A DNA stretch of 64,000 bases from Brevibacterium sp. ZH18 (lineage in GTDB: Bacteria; Actinomycetota; Actinomycetes; Actinomycetales; Brevibacteriaceae). The notes under the pieces were generated by a model. The model was not told where the DNA came from, did not search any database, and saw only the letters and a program-made list of their open reading frames with translations. Numbering within the stretch: position 1 is the stretch's first letter; every line of letters starts with the position of its first letter. Below, piece by piece: positions 43,072 to 52,446 of this stretch. The DNA lies in assembly GCF_022748595.1 (NCBI RefSeq), contig NZ_JALDSX010000004.1, forward strand, positions 62,001 through 126,000. Direction: 5' to 3'. The translations under genes and the position numbers were made by a program.

Positions 43072-44346
43072 ATGATCAATCTGCCCGACAAGGTCACTCA
43101 GCGTGCGCAAAAGAGCTTTCACCTAGCTCGATCTGCCTTTCGGGTCGGATCGAACGTGTTCGGCGGTCGCATCGAAGAGGCGCGACTTCCAGCTGACTAT
43201 TCGCCCCAGCCGACTGACGACTTCGTCGCTGCGGCGTACTTCTCTGCCGAGGTGGACTCGGCTTACCAGCTCGAGCAATGGGTATGGCCCTTCGAACAGC
43301 TCGCACAGCAGCTGCGCGACGCCGGATATTCTCACCAGCCCTTCGGCATCATCGTGCGCAGCGCGCACGTTGCCAAACATCTGCGCTCACGAACGACTCT
43401 GCCGGTGCGCTTCTCTCGCCTGACGAAGGGGCTCGATGCGTTCATGTCTGCGCCGAGCCTCAGGGTCGTCTTCTATGTCAATCAGTCAACGGGAAACTTC
43501 CAGGCGCTGCGATTTCCCAAGCCGGCGCACGTCCACCTCAGCCATGGTGAGAGTGAGAAGATCTCCATGATCTCGAATCAGCTCAAGGCCTATGACTATG
43601 TGTTCACCGCTGGCCGAGCCGCACGGAACCGAATCGAGCAGACTCTGTTCGGACTGGACGAGGACCGGATGATCGATGTGGGTCGGCCGCAGCTGGATCG
43701 GCCCCGAGAGGTTCCCCAGGTCTGGCGCGACTTCGACAGTGATGCCCCCGCAGGCAAGACAGTGTTCTACGCGCCGACCTGGGAAGGCGACTCCCCGGCA
43801 ATGGCCTATGGCACGCTCGCCGACAACGGCAGGACCCTCGTGACGACGATGCTGGACGCAAACTATCGTGTGATATTTCGCCCGCATCCCCGCACCGGCA
43901 TCCTGAAGGGCGCTTTTAAACGGGAACTCGACGCCGTCCAGGACATCGTCCGCGACCATCCGCGCGGCTTCCTTGACCAAACCCCAGACGTGTCGTGGCA
44001 GTTCGAGGCAGCGGATCTGGCGCTCGCCGAAATGTCGTCGGTCGCCTTCGACTGGTTGGCCACGCGTCAGCCGTTGGTGATGATCGCTCCGCACAATCCC
44101 GCCGCCGAGGTGCTTGCGGGCGGACTGATGGACCGGTGTCCCCTCCTGGAGCCAGGTGCTGAGGCCGGGATCGCTGAGCTGCTGCGCACGGCGGGCACCG
44201 CTGATCGCGAGGCTGAGCTCAAGCAGATGAGCTTCGACTATCTGGGTGACACCGAACAGGGGACGCAGGTTTCACGTTTCGTCGGGGCCGCCGAATCCGT
44301 CATCGGATCACGTGAGGCAGCCATGCGAACGCGTCGGGCCGCGTGA
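43072..44346 (+). CDS. CDP-glycerol glycerophosphotransferase-family protein (TagF-like, copy A)
   Basis: 424 residues from ATG 43072, which follows a CATAAT -10 element by 6 bp (leaderless); ATG 43057 overlaps that element. The C-terminal transferase domain shows VHLSHGESEKISMISNQLK, FYAPTWEGDS, VIFRPHPRTG and EMSSVAFDWLA, the GT-B-like motifs of polyol-phosphate polymerases. It is a full-length relative of the gene at 52447-53748. Probably transfers glycerol-phosphate or another CDP-polyol unit onto a wall polymer. First gene of the locus; a terminator-like hairpin follows at 44415. Confidence 0.85.
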   Translation: MINLPDKVTQRAQKSFHLARSAFRVGSNVFGGRIEEARLPADYSPQPTDDFVAAAYFSAEVDSAYQLEQWVWPFEQLAQQLRDAGYSHQPFGIIVRSAHVAKHLRSRTTLPVRFSRLTKGLDAFMSAPSLRVVFYVNQSTGNFQALRFPKPAHVHLSHGESEKISMISNQLKAYDYVFTAGRAARNRIEQTLFGLDEDRMIDVGRPQLDRPREVPQVWRDFDSDAPAGKTVFYAPTWEGDSPAMAYGTLADNGRTLVTTMLDANYRVIFRPHPRTGILKGAFKRELDAVQDIVRDHPRGFLDQTPDVSWQFEAADLALAEMSSVAFDWLATRQPLVMIAPHNPAAEVLAGGLMDRCPLLEPGAEAGIAELLRTAGTADREAELKQMSFDYLGDTEQGTQVSRFVGAAESVIGSREAAMRTRRAA

Positions 44347-44414
44347 CCCGCGTCGCAATCCCGATTCTCTGAGTTACAGAATGGTAAACTCGGGCTGAAC
44401 TGTGAGTTGTTTTC

Positions 44415-44442
44415 GGCCCCCGGAGTGGGGCCTTGATTGTTT
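44415..44442 (+). terminator. Hairpin with T-rich tail before tagD
   Basis: GGCCCC (44415-44420), loop CGGAGT, GGGGCC (44427-44432) and TTGATTGTTT form a typical intrinsic terminator. It stands 70 bp after the previous stop and 15 bp before the tagD start, so it could end the first transcript or act as an attenuator for tagD. Confidence 0.6.
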
Positions 44443-44456
44443 GGATGGTACCTTCG

Positions 44457-44846
44457 ATGCGCCGAGTCATCACATATGGCACGTTCGATCTGCTCCATTA
44501 TGGGCATATCCGTTTGCTTCAGCGTTGCAAGGAGCAGGGCGACTACTTGGTAGTTGCCCTCTCAAGCGACGAGTTCAATGCGGGCAAGGGCAAGAAGTCC
44601 TACTTCAGCTTCGAAGAGCGCAAGCACATGCTCGAAGCCATCCGCTACGTCGACCTCGTCATCCCCGAAGACAACTGGGAGCAGAAGATGACGGACGTCG
44701 ATAAGTATCACATCGACACCTTCGTCATGGGCGATGACTGGGAAGGCGAATTCGACTTCCTCAAGGACAAGGTTGAGGTCGTGTACCTTGCTCGCACCCC
44801 AGAGATCTCGACGACTCGGATCAAGTCCGAGCTCGGAAACTCCTGA
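44457..44846 (+). CDS. tagD: Glycerol-3-phosphate cytidylyltransferase
   Basis: 129 residues from ATG 44457, where the fold starts (RRVITYGTFDLLHYGHIRLL with the HxGH nucleotide motif). Further family segments: FSFEERKHMLEAIRYVDLVI, and ISTTRIKSEL near the end. The size equals TagD of Bacillus. It makes CDP-glycerol from CTP and glycerol-3-phosphate, the donor for the TagF-like proteins of the locus. It may share a transcript with the downstream glycosyltransferase gene (46-bp gap). Confidence 0.94.
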   Translation: MRRVITYGTFDLLHYGHIRLLQRCKEQGDYLVVALSSDEFNAGKGKKSYFSFEERKHMLEAIRYVDLVIPEDNWEQKMTDVDKYHIDTFVMGDDWEGEFDFLKDKVEVVYLARTPEISTTRIKSELGNS

Positions 44847-44892
44847 CACTCTCTGCACGGATCTCACTTCCCAGCCACCACGAGAGGGCTAA

Positions 44893-46290
44893 ATGACTAA
44901 TGGAATTCGCGTCAGTGTTGTCGCTCCCGTCTACAACGCGGGCCCATTTCTCCACGCTTTTGTCAACAGCTTCCTGATTCAGACGCTGCCCGGCGACTCG
45001 ATAGAACTTATTGCAGTCAATGATGGATCGACCGATGACAGCGCAGCAATACTTGATGACTTTGCTCGCGAGCACCAGAACGTTCACGTTATTCATCAGG
45101 AAAATTCAGGGTGGCCGGGCAAGCCTCGCAATGTGGGGCTGGCAGCTGCTCGAGGCGACTACGTATTCTTTGCCGATCCTGATGATGAGTTCGGCGGCCC
45201 TGAGGCGCTAGAGCGCCTCGCTGACTTCGCCGATGAACATGCCAGCGATGTAGTCGTGCCCAAAATGGTCCCCAGGGGCGATCGACTCTACGCGCAATGG
45301 CGGTACGAAACGACACAGATCGATGCAGATCTGGTTACCTGTTTCACGACTCTGACACCGCAGAAGCTGTTTCGCCGAGAGTTCCTCCTTGACCAGGACA
45401 TCCGTTTTCCGGAGGAGAAGGTCCGACTGGAAGACGGTCAATTCTTGTCGCTGGCCTATCTCAAAGCGAGTCGTGTTTCGATCCTCAACGGCTACGACTT
45501 CTACGTCATCATTCATCATCCGCAGCAGGACCATCTCAGCGCGAAGCCCGTCGATCCAGCAAATTACATCGGATCAGTTGCGGTGATGGCCGAGAACGTC
45601 GAAAAGTACTGCACTGATCCTGACACTGGCGATCGCATCATCAACGAGATCTATTTCCGAAAGGTGCTTGCGAACTTCACGAACTCTCGGGTCGCGACTC
45701 ATTCGTTGGAGCGGCGGCAAGCATGGCAACGGCAACAGAAGTGGTTCATTGATCGGTTCATCACCACGTCTCGGTTCGAGAAGATGGACGAAATCGCTCA
45801 GGTGAGAACGGACCTGGCCAGGGACGGTGACCTTGACGCCATTGTTGCGTATGCACGCGCCGGAAGTGTCGATTTCACATTCGTCTCGGCACGCAGCAAA
45901 CGCGGCAACATTGAGCTCGCAGGAAAGCTGTCCGGTGGGTTCTCTGATGGTGAACTGCCAAAGCTGGTCGTCATCGACCGGAACGATAAGTCCAGAATCG
46001 TGACGATTCCAATTCAACTTGCGAAGAGCCAGGTGACGGTGCAGATCCCCAAGGAGACGCTCCCGCTCATGGAGGGGGCTCGTCGCTACGATTTGTGGCT
46101 TTCTCCTGGTCGGGGGCATCAGAATCGTAGGATAGAAGGACCAGACCGACCCTTCAGCCTGCATTTCACCGATGACCGCGATGTCGAGTTGTATTCGACG
46201 AAGAAGGGGAACCTCAGCATTGCAGTCTCGCGGGGGATGAGCACTCAAGCGCGAACGAAGCGCAAGCTCAAACGTATTATTGGTCGCTGA
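44893..46290 (+). CDS. GT2-family glycosyltransferase with C-terminal extension
   Basis: 465 residues. The GT-A domain (about 1-230) has VSVVAPVYNAGPFLHAFV, ELIAVNDGSTDDSAAIL, and the metal-binding FFADPDDEF (DxD-like). The C-terminal about 150 residues form a beta-rich domain (VDFTFVSARSKRGNIELAG, PRKYDLWLS-type pattern) such as that found in teichoic-acid glycosyltransferases (TarS/TarP-like tails). No membrane helix; acts in the cytosol on lipid-linked intermediates. Lower G+C than genes outside the locus. Sugar and acceptor unknown. Confidence 0.85.
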   Translation: MTNGIRVSVVAPVYNAGPFLHAFVNSFLIQTLPGDSIELIAVNDGSTDDSAAILDDFAREHQNVHVIHQENSGWPGKPRNVGLAAARGDYVFFADPDDEFGGPEALERLADFADEHASDVVVPKMVPRGDRLYAQWRYETTQIDADLVTCFTTLTPQKLFRREFLLDQDIRFPEEKVRLEDGQFLSLAYLKASRVSILNGYDFYVIIHHPQQDHLSAKPVDPANYIGSVAVMAENVEKYCTDPDTGDRIINEIYFRKVLANFTNSRVATHSLERRQAWQRQQKWFIDRFITTSRFEKMDEIAQVRTDLARDGDLDAIVAYARAGSVDFTFVSARSKRGNIELAGKLSGGFSDGELPKLVVIDRNDKSRIVTIPIQLAKSQVTVQIPKETLPLMEGARRYDLWLSPGRGHQNRRIEGPDRPFSLHFTDDRDVELYSTKKGNLSIAVSRGMSTQARTKRKLKRIIGR

Positions 46291-46414
46291 ATCAGAACTA
46301 CCCCATAGACATCCAGTGTTGTGAGGTTGGCCAGGGGACATAAGTCTCACGGCTAACAGAAGGTAAAATTGTCGAGAACTAAGTCGCGAGACGCTGAGGA
46401 AGAAGGTGGGGAGC

Positions 46415-47242
46415 ATGGGAGGCGAACAGCCATTGCACCCGACCCTGTCTGAACTCAGGGCGAAGGCACAGCCGATCGAAGTTCGAAGCCGCAAGAACGC
46501 AGAGCATTGGACGGCGCAGCTGTATCTGCGTCACATTTCTATCTACTTCACCATGCTCCTCGTCCGGACCCGGATCAGTGCCAACGGTGTGACCGGACTG
46601 ATGATCCTCGCGGGATGGTGCATCGCCGCGAGCCTTCTGCTCCCTGGAATCTGGGGAGCTGTGCTGGCAGTGTTCTTCTCTCAGGTGCAGATGTATATCG
46701 ACTGCTGCGATGGAGAGGTTGCCCGGTGGCGCGGTACCAGCGGAGCCAAGGGTGTTTTTCTCGATAAGGTCGGTCACTACACGACCGAAGGACTTGTGGC
46801 TTTCGTCCTCGGAGCACGAGCTGTCGGAGAACTATCCAACCTTCGTGCTGATCCTGCTGCAATGTATCCATACCTGTTGGGCGGAGCCGTTCTGTCATCA
46901 TTCGTTCTGCTGAACAAGGCGCTCAACGACATGGTCCACGTGTCCAGGGCCTTCAACGGGTTGGACAAACTCGCTGACTCGCAAGCAGCTACTGCTCTCA
47001 ACCCTGGCGTCGTCGCTTCGCTCAAGCGCATGGCTCGATTCCTGCCATTCCATCGGATCTTCCATTCGGTGGAGATGTCATTGCTTGCCCTTGTTTCGAG
47101 TATCGTGACCGCGATGGCGGTGCCTATCGGTGCTGCCCCGCTGTTTGGTGAACGGTGGCTCATCATGATCCTGGTTCCGCTCTGTTTCCTGTCGGTCGTC
47201 GGGCACTTCCTGTCGATCATGGCGTCGAAGCGGCTGTCATGA
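46415..47242 (+). CDS. CDP-alcohol phosphatidyltransferase-family membrane enzyme
   Basis: 275 residues from ATG 46415 (AAGGTGGGGAG upstream). Six hydrophobic helices are predicted. The active-site motif reads DCCDGEVARWRGTSG then AKGVFLDKVGHY: three of the four invariant Asp of DxxDGxxAR...GxxxDxxxD are kept, and the last is His. The family joins a CDP-activated alcohol to a hydroxyl acceptor. In this cluster it could make a lipid- or sugar-linked polyol phosphate primer. The stop overlaps the next gene as ATGA. Confidence 0.88.
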   Translation: MGGEQPLHPTLSELRAKAQPIEVRSRKNAEHWTAQLYLRHISIYFTMLLVRTRISANGVTGLMILAGWCIAASLLLPGIWGAVLAVFFSQVQMYIDCCDGEVARWRGTSGAKGVFLDKVGHYTTEGLVAFVLGARAVGELSNLRADPAAMYPYLLGGAVLSSFVLLNKALNDMVHVSRAFNGLDKLADSQAATALNPGVVASLKRMARFLPFHRIFHSVEMSLLALVSSIVTAMAVPIGAAPLFGERWLIMILVPLCFLSVVGHFLSIMASKRLS

Positions 47243-48162
47243 GCGATACGTCACGCATCTTGTCGCAACGTTTGGAAACGAGTCGTAAGTACTCGTTCGG
47301 AGTGGTCGTGCTGTCGCAGGGGAAGAGGCTGGACGATCTCAACCGTGGGTTCGAGTCGTTGTTGGCCCAAAAGGGTGTCGATCTCGACATCGTCTGTGTC
47401 GGCAATGGATGGGAACCGACAGGGATCCCTGCCAGAGTAAAGAAGCTTGGGCTACCCGAGAACTTAGGTATTCCTGCGGGACGGAACGCCGGCGTTCCGC
47501 ACGTCAAGGGCGAGTTCCTGTTCTTCCTGGACGATGACGCGTGGCTGCCAGACGATACGACCCTCATGCGCATGGCTCAGCTGATGCGCACCAAACCGAA
47601 GATCGGTCTAGTGCAGCCCCGGGTAGAAGAGCCTGACGGGCCAGCCGCACCGAAACGTTGGATTCCTCGCCTGAAGAAGGGCGAAGCGGATCATTCCTCA
47701 AATGTATTCTCTGTCTGGGAGGGGGCCGTCTGTCTCCAGCGCAAGGCCTTTGACGAGTGCGGTGGGTGGCCGGCGCCATTCTGGTATGCGCATGAAGGCA
47801 TTGAGCTGGCGTGGCGCATCTGGGACGCCGGCTACACGGTTTGGTACATGGGTGATATCGCGGTAGCCCACCCGGTCATGGATCCACGCCGTCATGAAGA
47901 ATACTTCTACATGAACGCCCGAAATCGAGTCTGGCTTGCTCGACGCAATCTGCCATGGCCCTTCAACTGGGCCTACGTCGGTTCATGGACACTGATGCAA
48001 TGCATGAAGTGGGCGAACAAGCCAGAGCAGCTGAAGCCGTGGTTCCGCGGATGGCGCGATGGCTGGAAGCTCGATCCATGGGGTGCAGACGAACAGCACC
48101 GCAAATTGTCGGGCAGAGGAGTGTTGAGGATGACTCGACACGGTCGTCCACCCGTGGTCTGA
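47239..48162 (+). CDS. GT2-family glycosyltransferase
   Basis: 307 residues from ATG 47239, overlapping the previous stop. VVVLSQGKRLDDLNRGFESL, LPENLGIPAGRNAGV and FLFFLDDDAWLPDD (DDD metal site) define the GT-A fold. EGAVCLQRKAFDECGGWPAP and a later HEGIELAWRIWDAGY are typical of rhamnosyl/galactofuranosyl-type GT2 enzymes. It probably adds a sugar to the polymer or linkage unit made by the neighbouring CDP-alcohol enzyme. Coupled in translation with it. Confidence 0.87.
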   Translation: MSDTSRILSQRLETSRKYSFGVVVLSQGKRLDDLNRGFESLLAQKGVDLDIVCVGNGWEPTGIPARVKKLGLPENLGIPAGRNAGVPHVKGEFLFFLDDDAWLPDDTTLMRMAQLMRTKPKIGLVQPRVEEPDGPAAPKRWIPRLKKGEADHSSNVFSVWEGAVCLQRKAFDECGGWPAPFWYAHEGIELAWRIWDAGYTVWYMGDIAVAHPVMDPRRHEEYFYMNARNRVWLARRNLPWPFNWAYVGSWTLMQCMKWANKPEQLKPWFRGWRDGWKLDPWGADEQHRKLSGRGVLRMTRHGRPPVV

Positions 48163-48242
48163 CGATTTTCCTGCCCAAACAGAGTTGGGCAGCCAATTCA
48201 GAAATATCTCATGACGCTGAAAGGTACTTGGTCACGACCGAA

Positions 48243-51092
48243 ATGCAGGATATCGAGACATCAACACGCGAATCGGTCTGTGACGATGAGATTTGGGGCC
48301 CAGAGGGGCAGCCGCTCGTCACCGTCATCATCTGCGGTTTCAACGACGAGGCGAATATCGCGAATGCCATACGGTCAGTGCTCAACCAAACTTTGCATGC
48401 GACGGAGGCCGTCGTCGTCGACGACTGCTCCACTGACGAGACATTTGATCGGGCTTCAGCGATAGCCAACGAAGAACCAAGAGTGCGAGTCTTCAGAACA
48501 GAGCACAACAGTGGTGGGCCTGGCGCACCACGCAATATAGGGCTTGCAGAAGCCAGGGGAGCTTTCGTGATGTTCTTGGACAGCGACGACGTCCTTGAAA
48601 GGCATGCCTGTTACAACCTGCTGCGAACCGCGGAAACATCCAAATCAGAACTGACAATGGGGCGCACAGGTCGATTTGAAGTTGCTACGAATCGTCATTT
48701 TGGATGGCACGCTCGTCTCTATCGCGAAGAGGCTCATTACACGTCGATAGAAGACAACCCTGAGATGGCGATCGACACCATCTCAGTGGCTAAGCTCTAC
48801 CGTCGAGATTTCATCGATCGCCTGAATCTGCGTTTCCTAGAGAATATGCATTATGAGGATCTCGTATTCACCGCCGAGGCGTTTGCCGGAGCGCGAGGGA
48901 TCTCAGTCATCCCGGAGAAGGTCTACCAGTGGAATGTCTATCCGGTGAAGGTGCGGAAATCGATCACCAACCAGCGGGATGACATCAAGAATCTTCAGCA
49001 TCGAAAGATCGCTCTCAAGAGGGTCATGGAGTTGGCTCCACGGAACGTCGTCCCTAATCTCCACGATCGCCTGCAGTTGAAGATCATCCGCCACGATACG
49101 AGGATTTATCTCAACGACATTGCCGACAAGACTTATCGGTCGATTGCTCCGGACGTGCTTGCCGAGTTGAGATCTCTGATCCTGTCGGTGCCAGAACATG
49201 TTATTGATTTGATTTCCACCTCGGAGAAGCTGCTCATGGCCGCGGCGCTGGCGATGGATGTAGATCTGGTTATTCGTATGATCAACGTCGCACGAGGGAT
49301 CTACGACATCTATGGAGAACTGGCCTCTGACGCAGACTCGAGTCTGTGGGAACCGTCAGTTTTCGGCCAGTTCCCCGTAGGCTCATTGGAGCGGCGCCTG
49401 GCCACATTTGATCCGCGAGAGCTCGCTGACATTCCTTGGTACAACTTCAAGTGGTTTAACCGCGTCGACAAAGTGACCATCGATGCGCATAATTTGTTGA
49501 CCATCAAAGGTGAGACACCCGACCCGTTCTCGAAGTTTGCAGGCGGAGATGTCAGCACCCGTGTGGTCATCAGAGAGCGGTGGGGCCACCAACGAGAGTG
49601 GACGGCTCCCTTCAACTTCACCAGAACCGAGAGCGGATGGATCAATTGGACAGTTGAGTTCCAATTTCCGGACGCAATAGATATGGCAATTCGTCCGAAG
49701 CTCTCCGTCCGGTTGGAACTGAGTGACGGAATCTCGTATTCATTGCAGCCTTTGAGAGCGAAACAGAAATTTGCTGGTGCCAGACAGATGACCACTCCGA
49801 AAGGACTGCTCCAGAGGGCCAGCAACGTGCGATACCAGCCCTATGCAACCGGGGTTGGCACGCTAGCTCTGCGCTCGGCCCGCATCAACAAACGCAGACG
49901 CAAGGTGCGAGAGTATTTGGATCCGATCCTTGCACGAAGCAGTGCCCGACTCCAGGATCGCTACGATCCGCTTGAGCCGAGTGTGAGGGCGACGGAAGGA
50001 GCCAGGATCATAGGCGCGTCGAAAGACGCTGTTGACGAACACCTGGTCGTCGTCGAATCGCATATGGGAACTTCTCAGTTCGATTCCCCCCGGGACGTGG
50101 TCGATGAGCTGAAGAAGGCTCGACCCGATCTCAAGGTGATATGGTCGGCCGCACAGGACCAGAGGTGGACTCCCGGCCGTGACGACATCGTGGTTCGACA
50201 CACCGTCGACTATTACCGTACGTTGGCCAAAGCGCGCTTCATCATCGACAACCAGAGCCTGCCCGATGGGTTCGTGAAGAGGCCCGGACAGACCTATCTG
50301 CAAACTTGGCACGGCATCCCCATCAAACGCATGGGCTTCGACGAGGATTCCTTCGCGTTCGCTTCTGCCGAAACAGCAGAGAATCTTCAGCGGAAGATTG
50401 ACTACTGGGACTACTTGAGTGTGCCGAGCACCTATTTCAAGGAAACTTTTGTACCCGCATATCGGTACCAAGGGGAGCTGCTTCCGCTGGGATCGCCGAG
50501 GAACGACATCCTAGTGAGAGAAGGCACTGATACAGCTGCGGCAAAAGCCCGTCTTGGGGTTGATCCGAGCCGTTCGACGGTACTGTATGCACCGACATTC
50601 CGGAAGCCAGGTCGAACATCACTCGAACTGGACCTCAAGGAACTTGTGGATTCCTTGGGCGACGATGTTCAGGTGATGCTCCGGCCTCACTACCTCAACC
50701 GGATCAAAGTGCCGGACCAGTACCGAGCAAACGTTGTCGATGTGTCGGCGGTGGGGGACACAGCTAGGGTTCTGTTGGCCGCTGATATGCTCGTTTCCGA
50801 CTATTCCAGCATTATCTTCGATTTCCTCTCACTTGATCGTCCCGTGATTCTCTACACGTTCGACTTTGAGGACTATGTCTCGTCTGCGCGGGGAACGTAC
50901 TTCGACCTTCGTAGTCATCGACCGGGGCCATTGGTGGCGACACAAGAAGAACTGGTCGACGCTATTCGCGAAGTCGTGAGCGGAAGTGACCGCTTTGCTG
51001 GTGAACGCCGAGCTTTCAGAGACCGCTTTGCAGGAGTCGAACCTGGTGACAGCGCGCAGACGACAATAGCAACGATTTGGGGCGGGAAATGA
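48243..51092 (+). CDS. Bifunctional GT2 glycosyltransferase / CDP-glycerol-type polyol phosphotransferase
   Basis: 949 residues from ATG 48243; a TTG at about 48229 with AAGGT upstream is an alternative. The open frame extends far into the previous gene and is not used. GT2 domain about residues 15-330: VTVIICGFNDEANIANAIRS, AVVVDDCSTDETFDRAS, VMFLDSDDVLE. The middle about 400-560 is beta-rich and unassigned. Glyphos_transf domain about 590-945: TYLQTWHGIPIKRMG, VLYAPTFRKPG, VMLRPHYLNR, VSDYSSIIFDFLSLDRPV, with the family's His and Ser-Ser residues. One protein would add sugars and polyol phosphates, building a mixed repeating unit. Low G+C. Confidence 0.88.
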   Translation: MQDIETSTRESVCDDEIWGPEGQPLVTVIICGFNDEANIANAIRSVLNQTLHATEAVVVDDCSTDETFDRASAIANEEPRVRVFRTEHNSGGPGAPRNIGLAEARGAFVMFLDSDDVLERHACYNLLRTAETSKSELTMGRTGRFEVATNRHFGWHARLYREEAHYTSIEDNPEMAIDTISVAKLYRRDFIDRLNLRFLENMHYEDLVFTAEAFAGARGISVIPEKVYQWNVYPVKVRKSITNQRDDIKNLQHRKIALKRVMELAPRNVVPNLHDRLQLKIIRHDTRIYLNDIADKTYRSIAPDVLAELRSLILSVPEHVIDLISTSEKLLMAAALAMDVDLVIRMINVARGIYDIYGELASDADSSLWEPSVFGQFPVGSLERRLATFDPRELADIPWYNFKWFNRVDKVTIDAHNLLTIKGETPDPFSKFAGGDVSTRVVIRERWGHQREWTAPFNFTRTESGWINWTVEFQFPDAIDMAIRPKLSVRLELSDGISYSLQPLRAKQKFAGARQMTTPKGLLQRASNVRYQPYATGVGTLALRSARINKRRRKVREYLDPILARSSARLQDRYDPLEPSVRATEGARIIGASKDAVDEHLVVVESHMGTSQFDSPRDVVDELKKARPDLKVIWSAAQDQRWTPGRDDIVVRHTVDYYRTLAKARFIIDNQSLPDGFVKRPGQTYLQTWHGIPIKRMGFDEDSFAFASAETAENLQRKIDYWDYLSVPSTYFKETFVPAYRYQGELLPLGSPRNDILVREGTDTAAAKARLGVDPSRSTVLYAPTFRKPGRTSLELDLKELVDSLGDDVQVMLRPHYLNRIKVPDQYRANVVDVSAVGDTARVLLAADMLVSDYSSIIFDFLSLDRPVILYTFDFEDYVSSARGTYFDLRSHRPGPLVATQEELVDAIREVVSGSDRFAGERRAFRDRFAGVEPGDSAQTTIATIWGGK

Positions 51093-52264
51093 CCAGACAA
51101 CAGTCGTTCGATCGAATCGTTCTCCTGGCAAACGACGTTGACCGTTTGGGCGGAGTCGGCAGATTCATCAATGAAATGGCCCTAGGTTTCCACTCTCGAG
51201 GATACGAGACCGAGCTCGTAGGAGTGTCGCCACCGCCAGCCGGCCATCGGCAGGTGGTCCAGCGTCCCGCTGAGATTGTCGTACGGACTCTGATGCCGGA
51301 ATCTCCTCCTGAAGACTGGGTTCTTCGCTCCGACGCCGACAAGAGAGACAAGGCCCGTGTGGCTCGTCACGAACGACGGTTCGAGTTGCGAGAGATAGCT
51401 GTCGCACAGCTGCGCGAACTCATCGAATTCTGGGGCCCGAGGACTTTGATCATCTGTACACAGGTGTACGGCATGGAGCACATGCTCGAAGCCGGCTATG
51501 ATGCCGATGATTCGTCTCATCCCAGAGTGATCGGTCAGTACCATGGATCCTTTACAGGCGCACAGAACACCGGCAATGATCTGCGCAGAGTACTGAAGGC
51601 CTACGACACCGTCGATCGATCTGTTTTTCTGACGGCCGCTTATGCTGAAGAGTTTCGCAAGAAGGGACTCAACAATACTTACTGGGTGCCAAATCCAGTC
51701 GCGACACCGGCACATACAGAGAAAGAGCGCAGCAATACGTTCGTTGCGTTGGGACGATACGACGAGGAAAAGTCTTTGCACTACCTTCTCGCCGCGTGGA
51801 ACGAAGTTTCAGAACAACTCCCTGATTGGCGGGTTGAACTCTACGGGGAGGGTCCCCTTCGGCCCCAGCTGCAGTCGATGATCGACGACAGGTCCATTCC
51901 TCGGGCCCAGCTCATGGGCAAGACGGACCAAGTTGGTGAGGTGCTCATCGGCTCAAAAGTCCACGTCCTCACGTCGCAGGTTGAGGGCTTGCCTATCGCC
52001 ATTGTCGAAGCCGGATTGTTGGGCGTCCCGACCGTGGCTTTCGATTGTTCCCCAGGCATTCGAGAGCTCATTGATTCGGAGCGCACTGGTCTCGTCGTAC
52101 CGAAGAACAACGTCAGAGAATTGTCTGAAGCTATGTTGTCACTGGCGGAAGATCATGAAACGTTGTCGTCGATGTCAGAGGCATGCGCGGCTGAATCGAA
52201 GCGGTACGCACCCGGTAAGATTCTGGACCAGTGGGAGGATCTGTTCTTTCAGATGTCTCGCTGA
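51089..52264 (+). CDS. GT4-family glycosyltransferase
   Basis: 391 residues from ATG 51089, overlapping the previous stop as ATGA. GT-B fold: LGGVGRFINEMALGFHSRGY (acceptor-domain Gly loop) at the start, WVPNPVATP and FVALGRYDEEKSLHYLLAAW at the start of the donor domain, and VEGLPIAIVEAGLLGVPTV (E-x7-E motif) near residue 295. It retains the donor sugar configuration and works in the cytosol. The last + strand gene of the locus; a 7-bp stem (TCTCGCT 52256-52262, AGCGAGA 52280-52286) at its stop may be a terminator. Confidence 0.9.
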   Translation: MTRQQSFDRIVLLANDVDRLGGVGRFINEMALGFHSRGYETELVGVSPPPAGHRQVVQRPAEIVVRTLMPESPPEDWVLRSDADKRDKARVARHERRFELREIAVAQLRELIEFWGPRTLIICTQVYGMEHMLEAGYDADDSSHPRVIGQYHGSFTGAQNTGNDLRRVLKAYDTVDRSVFLTAAYAEEFRKKGLNNTYWVPNPVATPAHTEKERSNTFVALGRYDEEKSLHYLLAAWNEVSEQLPDWRVELYGEGPLRPQLQSMIDDRSIPRAQLMGKTDQVGEVLIGSKVHVLTSQVEGLPIAIVEAGLLGVPTVAFDCSPGIRELIDSERTGLVVPKNNVRELSEAMLSLAEDHETLSSMSEACAAESKRYAPGKILDQWEDLFFQMSR

Positions 52265-52446
52265 GCGCTGAGAGAGTTAAGCGAGACCACTCCATCTAGG
52301 GCACAGCGTCTGTTCTCCGCTGCGGGGGCAGGCAGTATCGATTCCCGAACCGCAATTGCTCGCGGGAGTTCGTCAGTTGGCGGGAGTCGGCTGTGCTGTT
52401 CAGATCGCGGGACAGCGATCAGTAGCAATGGGACTCCTGGGCTCGT

